A stretch of DNA of 31,173 nucleotides, from the NCBI GenBank assembly GCA_937975725.1, contig CALJUL010000010.1, positions 1-31,173 of the forward strand, given 5' to 3'. Below the pieces are notes generated by a model, which saw only the letters and a list, made by a program, of their open reading frames with translations, did not search any database and had not been told where the DNA came from. This DNA is from an uncultured Pseudoxanthomonas sp. GTDB taxonomy: Bacteria > Pseudomonadota > Gammaproteobacteria > Xanthomonadales > Xanthomonadaceae. Of this stretch, positions 16,255 to 24,890 are shown in pieces (within the stretch, counting starts at the first letter, position 1; every line of letters begins with the position of its first letter). The translations under genes and the position numbers were made by a program.

Positions 16255-16560
16255 ATGTCCCGCACGACCCGACGCCACCTGCTGCTTCCCTTCCTGCTGG
16301 CGCTGGCGGCCTGCGCGTCCACGCGCGGCGGCGACGCGCCCGGCATCGACCTGGCCGACGCCCAGGTGGCCGTGCGCACCGAGAAGAACGGCGACGTGAT
16401 CGAGGAATACCGCGTCGGCGGCCAGTTGCGCATGGTCAAGGTCACGCCGTCCCGCGGCGCGCCCTTCTACCTCTACGACTCCGACGGCGACGGCAAGCTG
16501 GACAAGAGCAAGGACAACGTCGACGTGTCGCCGGTGTACTGGAAGCTCTACGGCTGGTGA
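16255..16560 (+). CDS. DUF2782 small lipoprotein
   Basis: The protein has 101 residues. The N-terminus is a lipoprotein signal (hydrophobic LLLPFLLALAAC, lipobox LAAC with Cys at about residue 20). The mature part has IDLADAQVAVRTEKNGDVIEE and YRVGGQLRMVKVTP, then SRGAPFYLYDSDGDGK and VSPVYWKLYGW. This is the pattern of DUF2782 proteins found next to polA in many gamma- and beta-proteobacteria. Function is not established. RBS AGGAG is at 16244-16248, six bases before ATG. It is divergent from polA and convergent with the signal peptidase gene, only four bases from that stop. Confidence 0.87.
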   Translation: MSRTTRRHLLLPFLLALAACASTRGGDAPGIDLADAQVAVRTEKNGDVIEEYRVGGQLRMVKVTPSRGAPFYLYDSDGDGKLDKSKDNVDVSPVYWKLYGW

Positions 16561-16564
16561 GCGG

Positions 16565-17209
16565 CTACAGCCGCGTCCAGCCCAGGCCGTCGCCGCGGCG
16601 GTAGTACACCGCCATTGCGCGCCCGTACACCGCATCGGCATCGACCAGGCCGAAATAGCGCCCGTCCAGGCTGTTGCCGCGGTGGTCGCCCAGCACCAGC
16701 AGCTTGCCTGCCGGGATCCGCAGGCGGTCGATGTCGGGACCGCCGCCGTGCGACAGGTCCAGCGCCACCCGGTGGCCGCCCAGCGTTTCCGCCGCTCCGG
16801 CCGCGCCATCGCGCGCCAGCGGCCGGCCGTTCAGCACCAGGGTGCCGCCGTGCAGGCTCACGTCGTCGCCGGCCACCGCCACCACGCGCTTGATCAGGCG
16901 TTCGCCGTCGCGCGGCGAATCGAACACCACCACGTCGCCGCGCGCCGGCACGCCGGTGGACCACAGGATGCGGTTGCCCAGCGGCGTGCGCAGCCCGTAG
17001 GCGCGCATGTCCACCACCACGCGGTCCCCCGCCCACAGCGCGGGCTGCATGGAACCGGAAGGCACCACGTAGTGGTTGGCCAGCGACGAGCGCGCCGCCA
17101 GCATCAGGCCGACGAACAGCAGCAGTTGCGGCAGTTCGCCGCGCAGCCAGCGGACCAGGGCGGAACGCACGGCGGGCGCGGGCGGCGGGGAAAGATCGGC
17201 ATGCGGCAT
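16565..17209 (-). CDS. lepB: Signal peptidase I (short form)
   Basis: The protein has 214 residues, well below the 324 of E. coli LepB, with one N-terminal membrane helix (about 26-42) instead of two. Catalytic elements are present: Ser53 in VPSGSMQPAL, Lys107 in RLIKRVVAVAGD, and box E GDHRGNSLDGR (174-184) ahead of YFGLVDADAVYGRA. It would cleave Sec/Tat signal peptides on the outer face of the inner membrane. Its short length and location away from lepA suggest it may be a second paralogue beside a canonical lepB elsewhere, so the symbol is by family. The start is ATG 17207-17209 with GGGAG about 10 bases upstream. Confidence 0.88.
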   Translation of the reverse strand: MPHADLSPPPAPAVRSALVRWLRGELPQLLLFVGLMLAARSSLANHYVVPSGSMQPALWAGDRVVVDMRAYGLRTPLGNRILWSTGVPARGDVVVFDSPRDGERLIKRVVAVAGDDVSLHGGTLVLNGRPLARDGAAGAAETLGGHRVALDLSHGGGPDIDRLRIPAGKLLVLGDHRGNSLDGRYFGLVDADAVYGRAMAVYYRRGDGLGWTRL

Positions 17210-17298
17210 CGCGTCGGCTCCCGGGGCTCGGCACCGACTGTCCGCGACCGCGCGCGTGGCCGCCTGTGCCGGAGGTCATCCGGCGCGGGCGGCAGCGC

Positions 17299-17745
17299 TC
17301 AGCGGATCACCAGCACCGGTATCCGGCTGTGGGTCAGCACTTCCTGGGTCTGGCTGCCCACCAGCAGGCGCCCCAACCCGCGGCGCCCGTGCGAGGCCAT
17401 CACCACCAGGTCGCAGCCCTCGGCTTCGGCGACGTGGGCGATGGCTTCGGCCGCATAGCGCCCGGACACGTGCTTGGCCTGCACCGCCACGCCGGCCTGC
17501 CGCGCTTCGGCCTCCACCGCGTCCAGGATCTTCTTTGCCGCCTGCTCGCGCGCGGCCTCGAACTCGGAGGCCGCCGCGCCCAGCGTGCCCCAGCCCAGGG
17601 CGTCGTCGAAGCCGGTGACGATGGGCTCGCTGACGGTCAGCGCCGTCACCCGGGCCTGCAGCCGCGCGGCCAGCGCCAGCCCGTGCGCGACGCCCTTGTG
17701 CGCCAGTTCCGAACCGTCGGTGGCGATCAGGATATGCCGGTACAT
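17299..17745 (-). CDS. Universal stress protein, UspA family
   Basis: The protein has 148 residues from ATG 17743-17745, preceded by GAGGTG. An upstream in-frame start at 17778 is rejected because it would lie over the inferred -10 box and adds non-family residues. The fold markers are MYRHILIATDGSELAHKG at the start and the nucleotide-binding loop MASHGRRGLGRLLVGSQTQEV, which has the H-G-x9-G-S spacing of ATP-binding Usp proteins, then IPVLVIR at the end. Such proteins support survival under starvation, oxidative or low-oxygen stress. A promoter with an FNR/ANR-like box lies upstream. It is a single-domain, complete protein. Confidence 0.92.
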   Translation of the reverse strand: MYRHILIATDGSELAHKGVAHGLALAARLQARVTALTVSEPIVTGFDDALGWGTLGAAASEFEAAREQAAKKILDAVEAEARQAGVAVQAKHVSGRYAAEAIAHVAEAEGCDLVVMASHGRRGLGRLLVGSQTQEVLTHSRIPVLVIR

Positions 17746-17776
17746 GCCACACCTCGTGCTCAGCGGGAGTACCCGC

Positions 17777-17818
17777 ATTACACGCCCGCGGAGCTTATGC
17801 CGCTGTGATCTGGATCAA
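17777..17818 (-). promoter_or_regulatory. FNR/ANR-type box in class II position plus -10 box of the universal stress gene
   Basis: On the minus strand, TTGATCCAGATCAC (17818-17805) matches the FNR consensus TTGAT-N4-ATCAA at nine of ten positions. TGTAAT (17782-17777) is a plausible -10 and gives a start near 17770. The box centre (17811.5) is then 41.5 bases upstream, the classical class II activator position. The sequence also resembles a CRP/Clp half-site (TGTGA on +), so a Clp-type regulator is the main alternative. Confidence 0.6.
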
Positions 17819-17829
17819 TCCGGCGGCAG

Positions 17830-20031
<2,202 letters not shown>

Positions 20032-20037
20032 CGCGGC

Positions 20038-20043
20038 ATTTTA
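20038..20043 (-). promoter_or_regulatory. Candidate -10 box (TAAAAT) for a leaderless uvrD transcript
   Basis: On the minus strand TAAAAT is followed by GCCGCG and then the GTG start of uvrD, a six-base spacing identical to hemF and polA. No Shine-Dalgarno and no obvious LexA-type palindrome are seen. Confidence 0.48.
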
Positions 20044-20085
20044 CGGTAAGCCGGCCCCCGCCTGTGGGAATCCCCACGAGAATCC

Positions 20086-20266
20086 CTGTAGGAGCGACGC
20101 CAGTCGCGACCGGGAATCCTCGAAAAGCCGCAGGCCACGGATCACGCGGATCAACGCGCATAAAAAGCCTTGTATGGCTTCTATCCGTGTTGATCCGCGT
20201 GATCCGCGGCCTGCGTTTGCTTCGTTCTTGCGGTCGCGACTGACGTCGCTCCTGCACGCTCCTGCA
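20086..20266. repeat. Composite REP element, copy B
   Basis: The outer REP arms are 20086-20113 (CTGTAGGAGCGACGCCAG...) and 20231-20256 (inverted). The inner element 20130-20214 is a long, nearly perfect palindrome with about 40-base arms, beginning GCAGGCCACGGATCACGCGG and ending in the matching CCGCGGCCTGC. The right REP end is followed by a tandem 10-base duplication CGCTCCTGCA (20247-20256, 20257-20266). It lies between the uvrD start and the stop of the YqhA-family gene, both on the minus strand, so it probably ends the YqhA-family transcript. Confidence 0.9.
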
Positions 20267-20279
20267 GGGGATTGCCGGC

Positions 20280-20888
20280 TCAGTGCGCGCCGTGTTCGCG
20301 CTTGACCGCGCCGCCGGTCATCAGCTTGTCGGTGTAGGCGATGCCGATGGCCGAGAGGATGAAGACGATGTGGATGATGGTCTGCCACATCACGCCGGCC
20401 TCGGTGAACTTGCTGCCGGGCATGCCCAGGTTGCCGACCTCGATGAAGGTCTTCAGCAGGTGGATCGAGGAGATGCCGATGATCGCCATGGCCAGCTTCA
20501 CCTTCAGCACGCTGGCGTTGACGTGGCTGAGCCACTCCGGCTGGTCCGGATGGCCTTCCAGGCGCAGGCGCGACACGAACGTCTCGTAGCCGCCCACGAT
20601 CACCATGACCAGCAGGTTGGAGATCATCACCACGTCGATCAGGCCCAGCACGATCAGCATGATCGCCACTTCGGCGGTCGGGCCGCCCTCGGCCAGCGCG
20701 GCCGCGGCGGCTTCCTCGTTGCCGTTCAGGAACACCTGGTGGATCAGGTGCACCAGTTCCACGCCGAACTGCCACACGTACACGCCCTGCGCCACGATCA
20801 GGCCCAGGTACAGCGGTAACTGCAGCCAGCGCGAGGCGAAGATCAGGTTGGGCAGGAAACCGAGACGGGCGTTGGAGGGCTGCGACAT
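20280..20888 (-). CDS. YqhA/UPF0114 (TIGR00645) inner-membrane protein
   Basis: The protein has 202 residues from ATG 20886-20888 (MSQPSNARLGFLPNLIFASR). The frame stays open much further upstream, but only antisense to the glutathione transferase gene. Hydrophobic segments are near residues 21-45 (WLQLPLYLGLIVAQGVYVW), 75-103 (AIMLIVLGLIDVVMISNLLVM), 130-150 and 168-190. Family motifs include GLIDVVMISNLLVMVIVGGYE and LKVKLAMAIIGISSIHLLKTF, then HIVFILSAIGIAYTDKL. A 20-residue loop rich in Glu/Ala (NEEAAAAALAEGG) between helices one and two makes it longer than E. coli YqhA (164). Function is unknown in the family. Confidence 0.88.
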   Translation of the reverse strand: MSQPSNARLGFLPNLIFASRWLQLPLYLGLIVAQGVYVWQFGVELVHLIHQVFLNGNEEAAAAALAEGGPTAEVAIMLIVLGLIDVVMISNLLVMVIVGGYETFVSRLRLEGHPDQPEWLSHVNASVLKVKLAMAIIGISSIHLLKTFIEVGNLGMPGSKFTEAGVMWQTIIHIVFILSAIGIAYTDKLMTGGAVKREHGAH

Positions 20889-20993
20889 GGGGAACGGTGC
20901 GTTGCGGGGACGCGGCAGGTTACCGGCCCGGTTTGACGCTGCCAAGTCCGCCGGGCCGCTAGACTCGGGCTCACCTCCCCGCCGGACGCCGCC

Positions 20994-21713
20994 ATGATCG
21001 ACCTGTACTACTGGCCCACCCCCAACGGCCACAAGATCACCCTGCTGCTGGAGGAGCTGGCCGACGCCGGCGCCGGGCTGGACTACCGCATCGTGCCGGT
21101 GGACATCGGCAAGGGCGACCAGTTCAAGCCGGAATTCCTCGCCTTTTCGCCCAACAACAAGATGCCCGCCATCGTCGACCACGCGCCTGCCGACGGCGGC
21201 GCGCCGATCGGCGTGTTCGAATCCGGCGCGATCCTGCTGTACCTGGCCAACAGGACCGGCCGCTTCTTCGGCGCCGACACCCGGCAGAAGGTGGCGGTGA
21301 ACCAGTGGCTGATGTGGCAGATGGGCGGCCTGGGGCCGATGACCGGGCAGTACGGCCACTTCACCGTGTACGCGCCGGAGAAGATCCCCTACGCCATCGA
21401 CCGCTACACCCGCGAGGTGCAGCGCCTGCTGGGCGTGCTGGACCGGCAGTTGCAGCGCCACGCCTTCGTCGCCGGCGACGATTACAGCATCGCCGACATG
21501 GCGATCCATCCGTGGATCAACGCCTACGACAAGGCTCCCATCGACCTGACGCCTTACCCCGCCCTGCAACGCTGGCACGCGGCGATCGCCGCGCGCCCGG
21601 CCGTGCAGCGCGCGTATGCGCTGAAGACCCAGGTGAACCCCGACGCCGGCAAGCCGCTGACGGACGAGGAACGCCGGATGCTGTTCGGCCAGGGTGGGCC
21701 GAAGGTGTCGTAG
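20994..21713 (+). CDS. yfcG: Nu-class glutathione S-transferase / disulfide-bond oxidoreductase, YfcG-like
   Basis: The protein has 239 residues (E. coli YfcG 215). The thioredoxin-fold domain begins MIDLYYWPTPNGHKITLLLEE, with Thr9 and Asn11 at the positions that bind glutathione disulfide in YfcG, then SPNNKMPAIVDHAPADGG and FESGAILLYLANRTG. The helical domain has QWLMWQMGGLGPMTGQYGHF, YAIDRYTREVQRLLGVLD and YSIADMAIHPWI. The YfcG/YghU group reduces disulfides with glutathione and has low classical transferase activity. The C-terminus is about 20 residues longer than in E. coli. The stop TAG (21711-21713) lies inside the GTAGGAG head of the following repeat. It is divergent from the YqhA-family gene. 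Confidence 0.9.
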   Translation: MIDLYYWPTPNGHKITLLLEELADAGAGLDYRIVPVDIGKGDQFKPEFLAFSPNNKMPAIVDHAPADGGAPIGVFESGAILLYLANRTGRFFGADTRQKVAVNQWLMWQMGGLGPMTGQYGHFTVYAPEKIPYAIDRYTREVQRLLGVLDRQLQRHAFVAGDDYSIADMAIHPWINAYDKAPIDLTPYPALQRWHAAIAARPAVQRAYALKTQVNPDAGKPLTDEERRMLFGQGGPKVS

Positions 21714-21868
21714 GAGTCCGGTCGTGGCCGGGTGAGGGTTGGGGCTTTGCCGCGGATTACGCGGATGGGCGCGGATAAAGCGCATGTGGCTTTATCCGTG
21801 TTGATCCGTGTGATCCGTGGCCTGCGGTTGGTTTGTTTTTCCGGTCGCGGCTTGCGTCACTCCTACAG
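21710..21868. repeat. Composite REP element, copy C (left arm degenerate)
   Basis: The inner palindrome has arms 21750-21780 (CCGCGGATTACGCGGATGGG...) and 21790-21820, matching at about 24 of 31 positions around the loop CGCATGTGG. The right REP arm 21841-21868 (CCGGTCGCGGCTTGCGTCAC then TCCTACAG) is clear. On the left only GTAGGAG (21710-21716) plus a decayed tail remains, overlapping the stop codon of the glutathione transferase gene. The linker GCCTGCGGTTGGTTTGTT between inner palindrome and right REP is shared with copy D. Confidence 0.8.
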
Positions 21869-21952
21869 GGGACGATATGCGGCCATGACGGCAATGTTGT
21901 GCAGAGACCATCGAGCAGGTTTCATTCGCTGCATGGAAGGGGGAGCAATTCG
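21869..21952. other. Unique spacer between composite repeats C and D
   Basis: These 84 bases separate two repeat copies. I see no ORF with coding character, no promoter and no left REP arm for copy D. The whole gap 21714-22140 between the glutathione transferase and the DPP IV-like gene is repeat plus this spacer and a short promoter region. Confidence 0.6.
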
Positions 21953-22069
21953 CCGTGGATTGCGCGGATCGTGCGGATGAAGCCGCATGCGCCTTATCCG
22001 CGCCCATCCGTTTGATCCGCGGCCTGCGGTTGGTTCTGTTTCTGGTCGCGACTGACGTCGCTCCTACAG
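21953..22069. repeat. Composite REP element, copy D (left REP arm missing)
   Basis: The inner inverted repeat has arms at about 21953-21981 (CCGTGGATTGCGCGGATCG...) and 21992-22022 (CTTATCCGCGCCCATCCG...). A 21-base linker follows (22023-22043), then the right REP arm 22044-22069 (GGTCGCGACTGACGTCGC then TCCTACAG). No left arm is detectable. It ends 71 bases before the start of the DPP IV-like gene. Confidence 0.8.
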
Positions 22070-22140
22070 GGGACAGGTGGCGGGGCGGGGGCGGATGCCA
22101 TAATCCGGGCCTGTCCGGCCGTTGCCGTCCGAGATCGCCC

Positions 22141-24366
22141 ATGCGCCTTGCCCTGTTCGCCCTGATGACCCTCGCCACCGCCCTGCCCGCCCACGCCGAA
22201 AGACTCACCCTGGAAGCCATCACCGGCAACGCGCCGCTGTCCGGCCCCACGCTGACCAAGCCGCAGGTCGCGCCGGATGGCTCGCGGGTGACCTTCCTGC
22301 GTGGCAAGGACAGCGACCGCAACCGGCTGGACCTGTGGGAATACGACGTCGCCAGCGGGCAGACGCGCCTGCTGGTGGATTCGTCGGTGGTGCTGCCCGG
22401 CGAGGAAGTGCTGAGCGACGAGGAGAAGGCGCGCCGCGAGCGCCAGCGCATCGCCGCGCTGTCCGGCATCGTCGACTACCAGTGGTCGCCGGACGGCAAG
22501 GCGCTGCTGTTCCCGCTGGGCGGCGAACTGTATCTGTACGACCTGTCCAGGTCCGGCAAGGACGCGGTGCGCAAGCTGACGGACGGCGGCGGCTTCGCCA
22601 CCGATCCCCGGATCTCGCCGAAGGGCGGCTTCGTCAGCTTCGTCCGCGAGCGCAATCTGTGGGCGATCGACCTGGCCAGCGGCAAGGAGATCCAGCTCAC
22701 CCGCGACGGCAGCGACACCATCAGCAACGGCGTGGCCGAGTTCGTCGCCGACGAGGAAATGGACCGCCACACCGGCTACTGGTGGGCGCCGGACGATTCG
22801 GCCATCACCTTCGCCCGCATCGACGAGAGCCCGGTGCCAGTGCAGAAGCGCTACGAGGTCTATCCCGACCGCACGGAAGTGGTCGAGCAGCGCTATCCGG
22901 CCGCGGGCGACCGCAACGTGCTCGTGCGGCTCGGCGTGATTGCACCGAAGGCCGGGGCCAAGCCGCGCTGGATCGACCTGGGCGCGGAGCAGGACATCTA
23001 CCTGGCCCGGGTGGACTGGCGCGACCCGCAGCGCCTGACCTTCCAGCGCCAATCGCGCGACCAGAAGACGCTCGAACTGATCGAAACCACGCTCGCCAAC
23101 GGCAAGCAGCGCACGCTGGTGACCGAGACGTCGAAGACCTGGGTACCGCTGCACAACGCGCTACACTTCCTGAAGGACGGGCGCTTTCTGTGGTCGTCCG
23201 AGCGCAGTGGGTTCGAGCATCTCTATCTCGCCAGCGAGGACGGCCAGGCGCTGGCGCCGCTGACGCAGGGCGAATGGGTCGTGGACGCGCTGCTGGGCGT
23301 GGACGAAAGCGCCGGCCTGGCCTACGTCGCCGGCACCCGCGACGGCGCCACCGAAACCCACGTCTACGCGATACCGCTGGCCGGTGGCGAGCCGCGCCGG
23401 CTGACCCGGACGCCGGGCATGCACACGGCCACTTTCGCGCGCAACGCCAGCGTGTTCGTCGACAACTGGTCCAGCGACACTACGCTGCCGCAGATCGAGC
23501 TGTTCAAGGCCGACGGCACCAGGCTCGCCACGCTGCTGGCGAACGAGGCCGGCGATCCCGCGCATCCCTACGCGAAATACCTCGGCGCGCACCGCCCCAC
23601 CGAATACGGCACGCTCACCGCCGCCGACGGCGCCACGCCGCTGCACTACAGCGTCATCAAGCCGGCCGGCTTCGACCCGAAGAAAAAGTACCCGGTCGTG
23701 GTCCATGTCTACGGCGGCCCCGCCGCGCAGACCGTCACCCGCGCCTGGCCCGGCCGCAGCGACGGCTTCTTCAACCAGTACCTGGCCCAGCAGGGCTACG
23801 TGGTGTTCTCGCTGGACAACCGCGGCACGCCGCGGCGCGGCGCAGCCTTCGGCGGCGCGCTGTACGGCAGGCAGGGCACGGTGGAAGTCGACGACCAGTT
23901 GCGCGGCGTGGCATGGCTGAAGGCGCAGCCGTTCGTCGATCCCGCCCGCATTGGCGTGTACGGCTGGTCCAACGGCGGCTACATGACGCTGATGCTGCTC
24001 GCGAAGCACAGCGAAGCCTATGCCTGCGGCGTGGCCGGCGCGCCGGTGACCGACTGGGCGCTGTACGACACCCACTACACCGAGCGCTACATGGACCATC
24101 CGCAGGCGAACGCGGCCGGCTACCGCGAGGCCAGCGTGTTCACCCACCTGGACGGCCTGCACGCCAAGCTGCTGCTGGTCCACGGCATGGCCGACGACAA
24201 CGTGCTGTTCTCCAATTCGACCAAGCTGATGAGCGAACTGCAGAAGCGCGCCACGCCGTTCGAACTGATGACCTATCCCGGCGCCAAGCACGGCCTGCGC
24301 GGCAGCGACTTGCTGCACCGCTACCGGCTGACCGAGGATTTCTTCGCCCGCTGCCTGAAGCCCTGA
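22141..24366 (+). CDS. Exported dipeptidyl peptidase IV-like S9B peptidase
   Basis: The protein has 741 residues from ATG 22141. The open frame extends upstream only through repeat sequence, while this ATG begins a proper signal peptide (MRLALFALMTLATALPAHA, cleaved before ERLTL). A beta-propeller covers about 40-480. DPP IV markers are the EE motif in EFVADEEMDRHTGYWW (Glu205, Glu206), which binds the substrate amino terminus, and the triad Ser610 in GWSNGGY, Asp685 in HGMADDNV and His717 in GAKHG. It should remove N-terminal dipeptides, typically X-Pro, in the periplasm or outside. Close relatives are the DPP IV enzymes of Stenotrophomonas and Pseudoxanthomonas. A TAATCC box lies at about 22099 upstream. 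It probably forms an operon with the Coa1-like gene 25 bases downstream. Confidence 0.95.
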   Translation: MRLALFALMTLATALPAHAERLTLEAITGNAPLSGPTLTKPQVAPDGSRVTFLRGKDSDRNRLDLWEYDVASGQTRLLVDSSVVLPGEEVLSDEEKARRERQRIAALSGIVDYQWSPDGKALLFPLGGELYLYDLSRSGKDAVRKLTDGGGFATDPRISPKGGFVSFVRERNLWAIDLASGKEIQLTRDGSDTISNGVAEFVADEEMDRHTGYWWAPDDSAITFARIDESPVPVQKRYEVYPDRTEVVEQRYPAAGDRNVLVRLGVIAPKAGAKPRWIDLGAEQDIYLARVDWRDPQRLTFQRQSRDQKTLELIETTLANGKQRTLVTETSKTWVPLHNALHFLKDGRFLWSSERSGFEHLYLASEDGQALAPLTQGEWVVDALLGVDESAGLAYVAGTRDGATETHVYAIPLAGGEPRRLTRTPGMHTATFARNASVFVDNWSSDTTLPQIELFKADGTRLATLLANEAGDPAHPYAKYLGAHRPTEYGTLTAADGATPLHYSVIKPAGFDPKKKYPVVVHVYGGPAAQTVTRAWPGRSDGFFNQYLAQQGYVVFSLDNRGTPRRGAAFGGALYGRQGTVEVDDQLRGVAWLKAQPFVDPARIGVYGWSNGGYMTLMLLAKHSEAYACGVAGAPVTDWALYDTHYTERYMDHPQANAAGYREASVFTHLDGLHAKLLLVHGMADDNVLFSNSTKLMSELQKRATPFELMTYPGAKHGLRGSDLLHRYRLTEDFFARCLKP

Positions 24367-24391
24367 ACACGCCGTCCAGCCCGGAGCCGCC

Positions 24392-24835
24392 ATGAACGCG
24401 AGCACGACCACGCCATCGAACTGGTGGAGCCGCAACTGGAAGTGGTGCGTGCCGGTGCTGGCAGCGCTGCTGCTGGCCCTGTTCGCCGCCGTCATCGTCG
24501 GCATCATGGCGCTGGTGTTCGGCGCGCTGCGCGGCGCCGAGCCCTACCGGCACGGGCTGGAACGCGCGCAGGCCGATCCCGCCGTGATCGCCGCGCTGGG
24601 CGAACCGATCCAGGCCGGCTGGCTCGTGCAGGGCAGCATCAGCAGCAATGGAGGCAGCGGCGAAGCCAACCTGGCGATACCGCTGGATGGATCGCGCAAC
24701 GACGGCACGCTGTACGTGGTGGCGGAAAAGCGCGCCGGCGCCTGGCGCTACGAGACGCTGGCGGTCAACGTGGACGGCGGCGAGCGCATCGTGCTGGAAG
24801 GCGACGACAGTACGGACAGCGCGCCGCCGCGCTGA
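24392..24835 (+). CDS. Coa1-like (cytochrome c oxidase assembly factor 1 family) membrane protein
   Basis: The protein has 147 residues with RBS GGAG at 24383-24386. A single N-terminal membrane helix (about 17-46, WKWCVPVLAALLLALF then AAVIVGIMALVFG) is followed by a periplasmic domain: ALRGAEPYRHGLERAQADP, then AVIAALGEPIQAGWLVQGSI, then GEANLAIPLDGSRNDGTLYV. This pattern (A-x-x-DP-x-V-x-x-LG-x-PI-x-x-G ... G-x-A-x-L-x-IP) is typical of bacterial proteins annotated as Coa1 family. A link to cytochrome oxidase assembly in bacteria is by homology only. It is convergent with the alpha-2-macroglobulin gene, 55 bases between stops. Confidence 0.82.
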   Translation: MNASTTTPSNWWSRNWKWCVPVLAALLLALFAAVIVGIMALVFGALRGAEPYRHGLERAQADPAVIAALGEPIQAGWLVQGSISSNGGSGEANLAIPLDGSRNDGTLYVVAEKRAGAWRYETLAVNVDGGERIVLEGDDSTDSAPPR

Positions 24836-24890
24836 AACCGGCCCGCCGACGATGCGCGGCGGCCGTGTGCAGCCGCCTCGCACTCCCGTT

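Noticed and set aside
13393..16560. A 1055-residue frame on + opposite polA that runs into the DUF2782 gene
   Set aside because: Only its last 101 residues are real (the lipoprotein with its own RBS and signal); the rest is the shadow of polA.
17299..17778. Longer universal stress protein starting at 17778
   Set aside because: The extra 11 residues are not family-like, and that start overlaps the inferred -10 box; ATG 17745 has a good ribosome site.
20889..21785. N-terminal extension of the YqhA-family gene to 21785
   Set aside because: The extension is antisense to the glutathione transferase gene and has no family similarity; ATG 20888 fits the protein.
21792..22469. Minus-strand frame with LSPVGATSVATRN-type sequence
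   Set aside because: It is translated from the composite repeats and from antisense of the DPP IV-like gene. Such peptides recur wherever the repeat occurs.
24858..24877. Hairpin GGCGGC/GCCGCC between the Coa1-like and alpha-2-macroglobulin genes as a terminator
   Set aside because: The stem is only six base pairs and there is no U-tract on either strand; it is possible but not supported.
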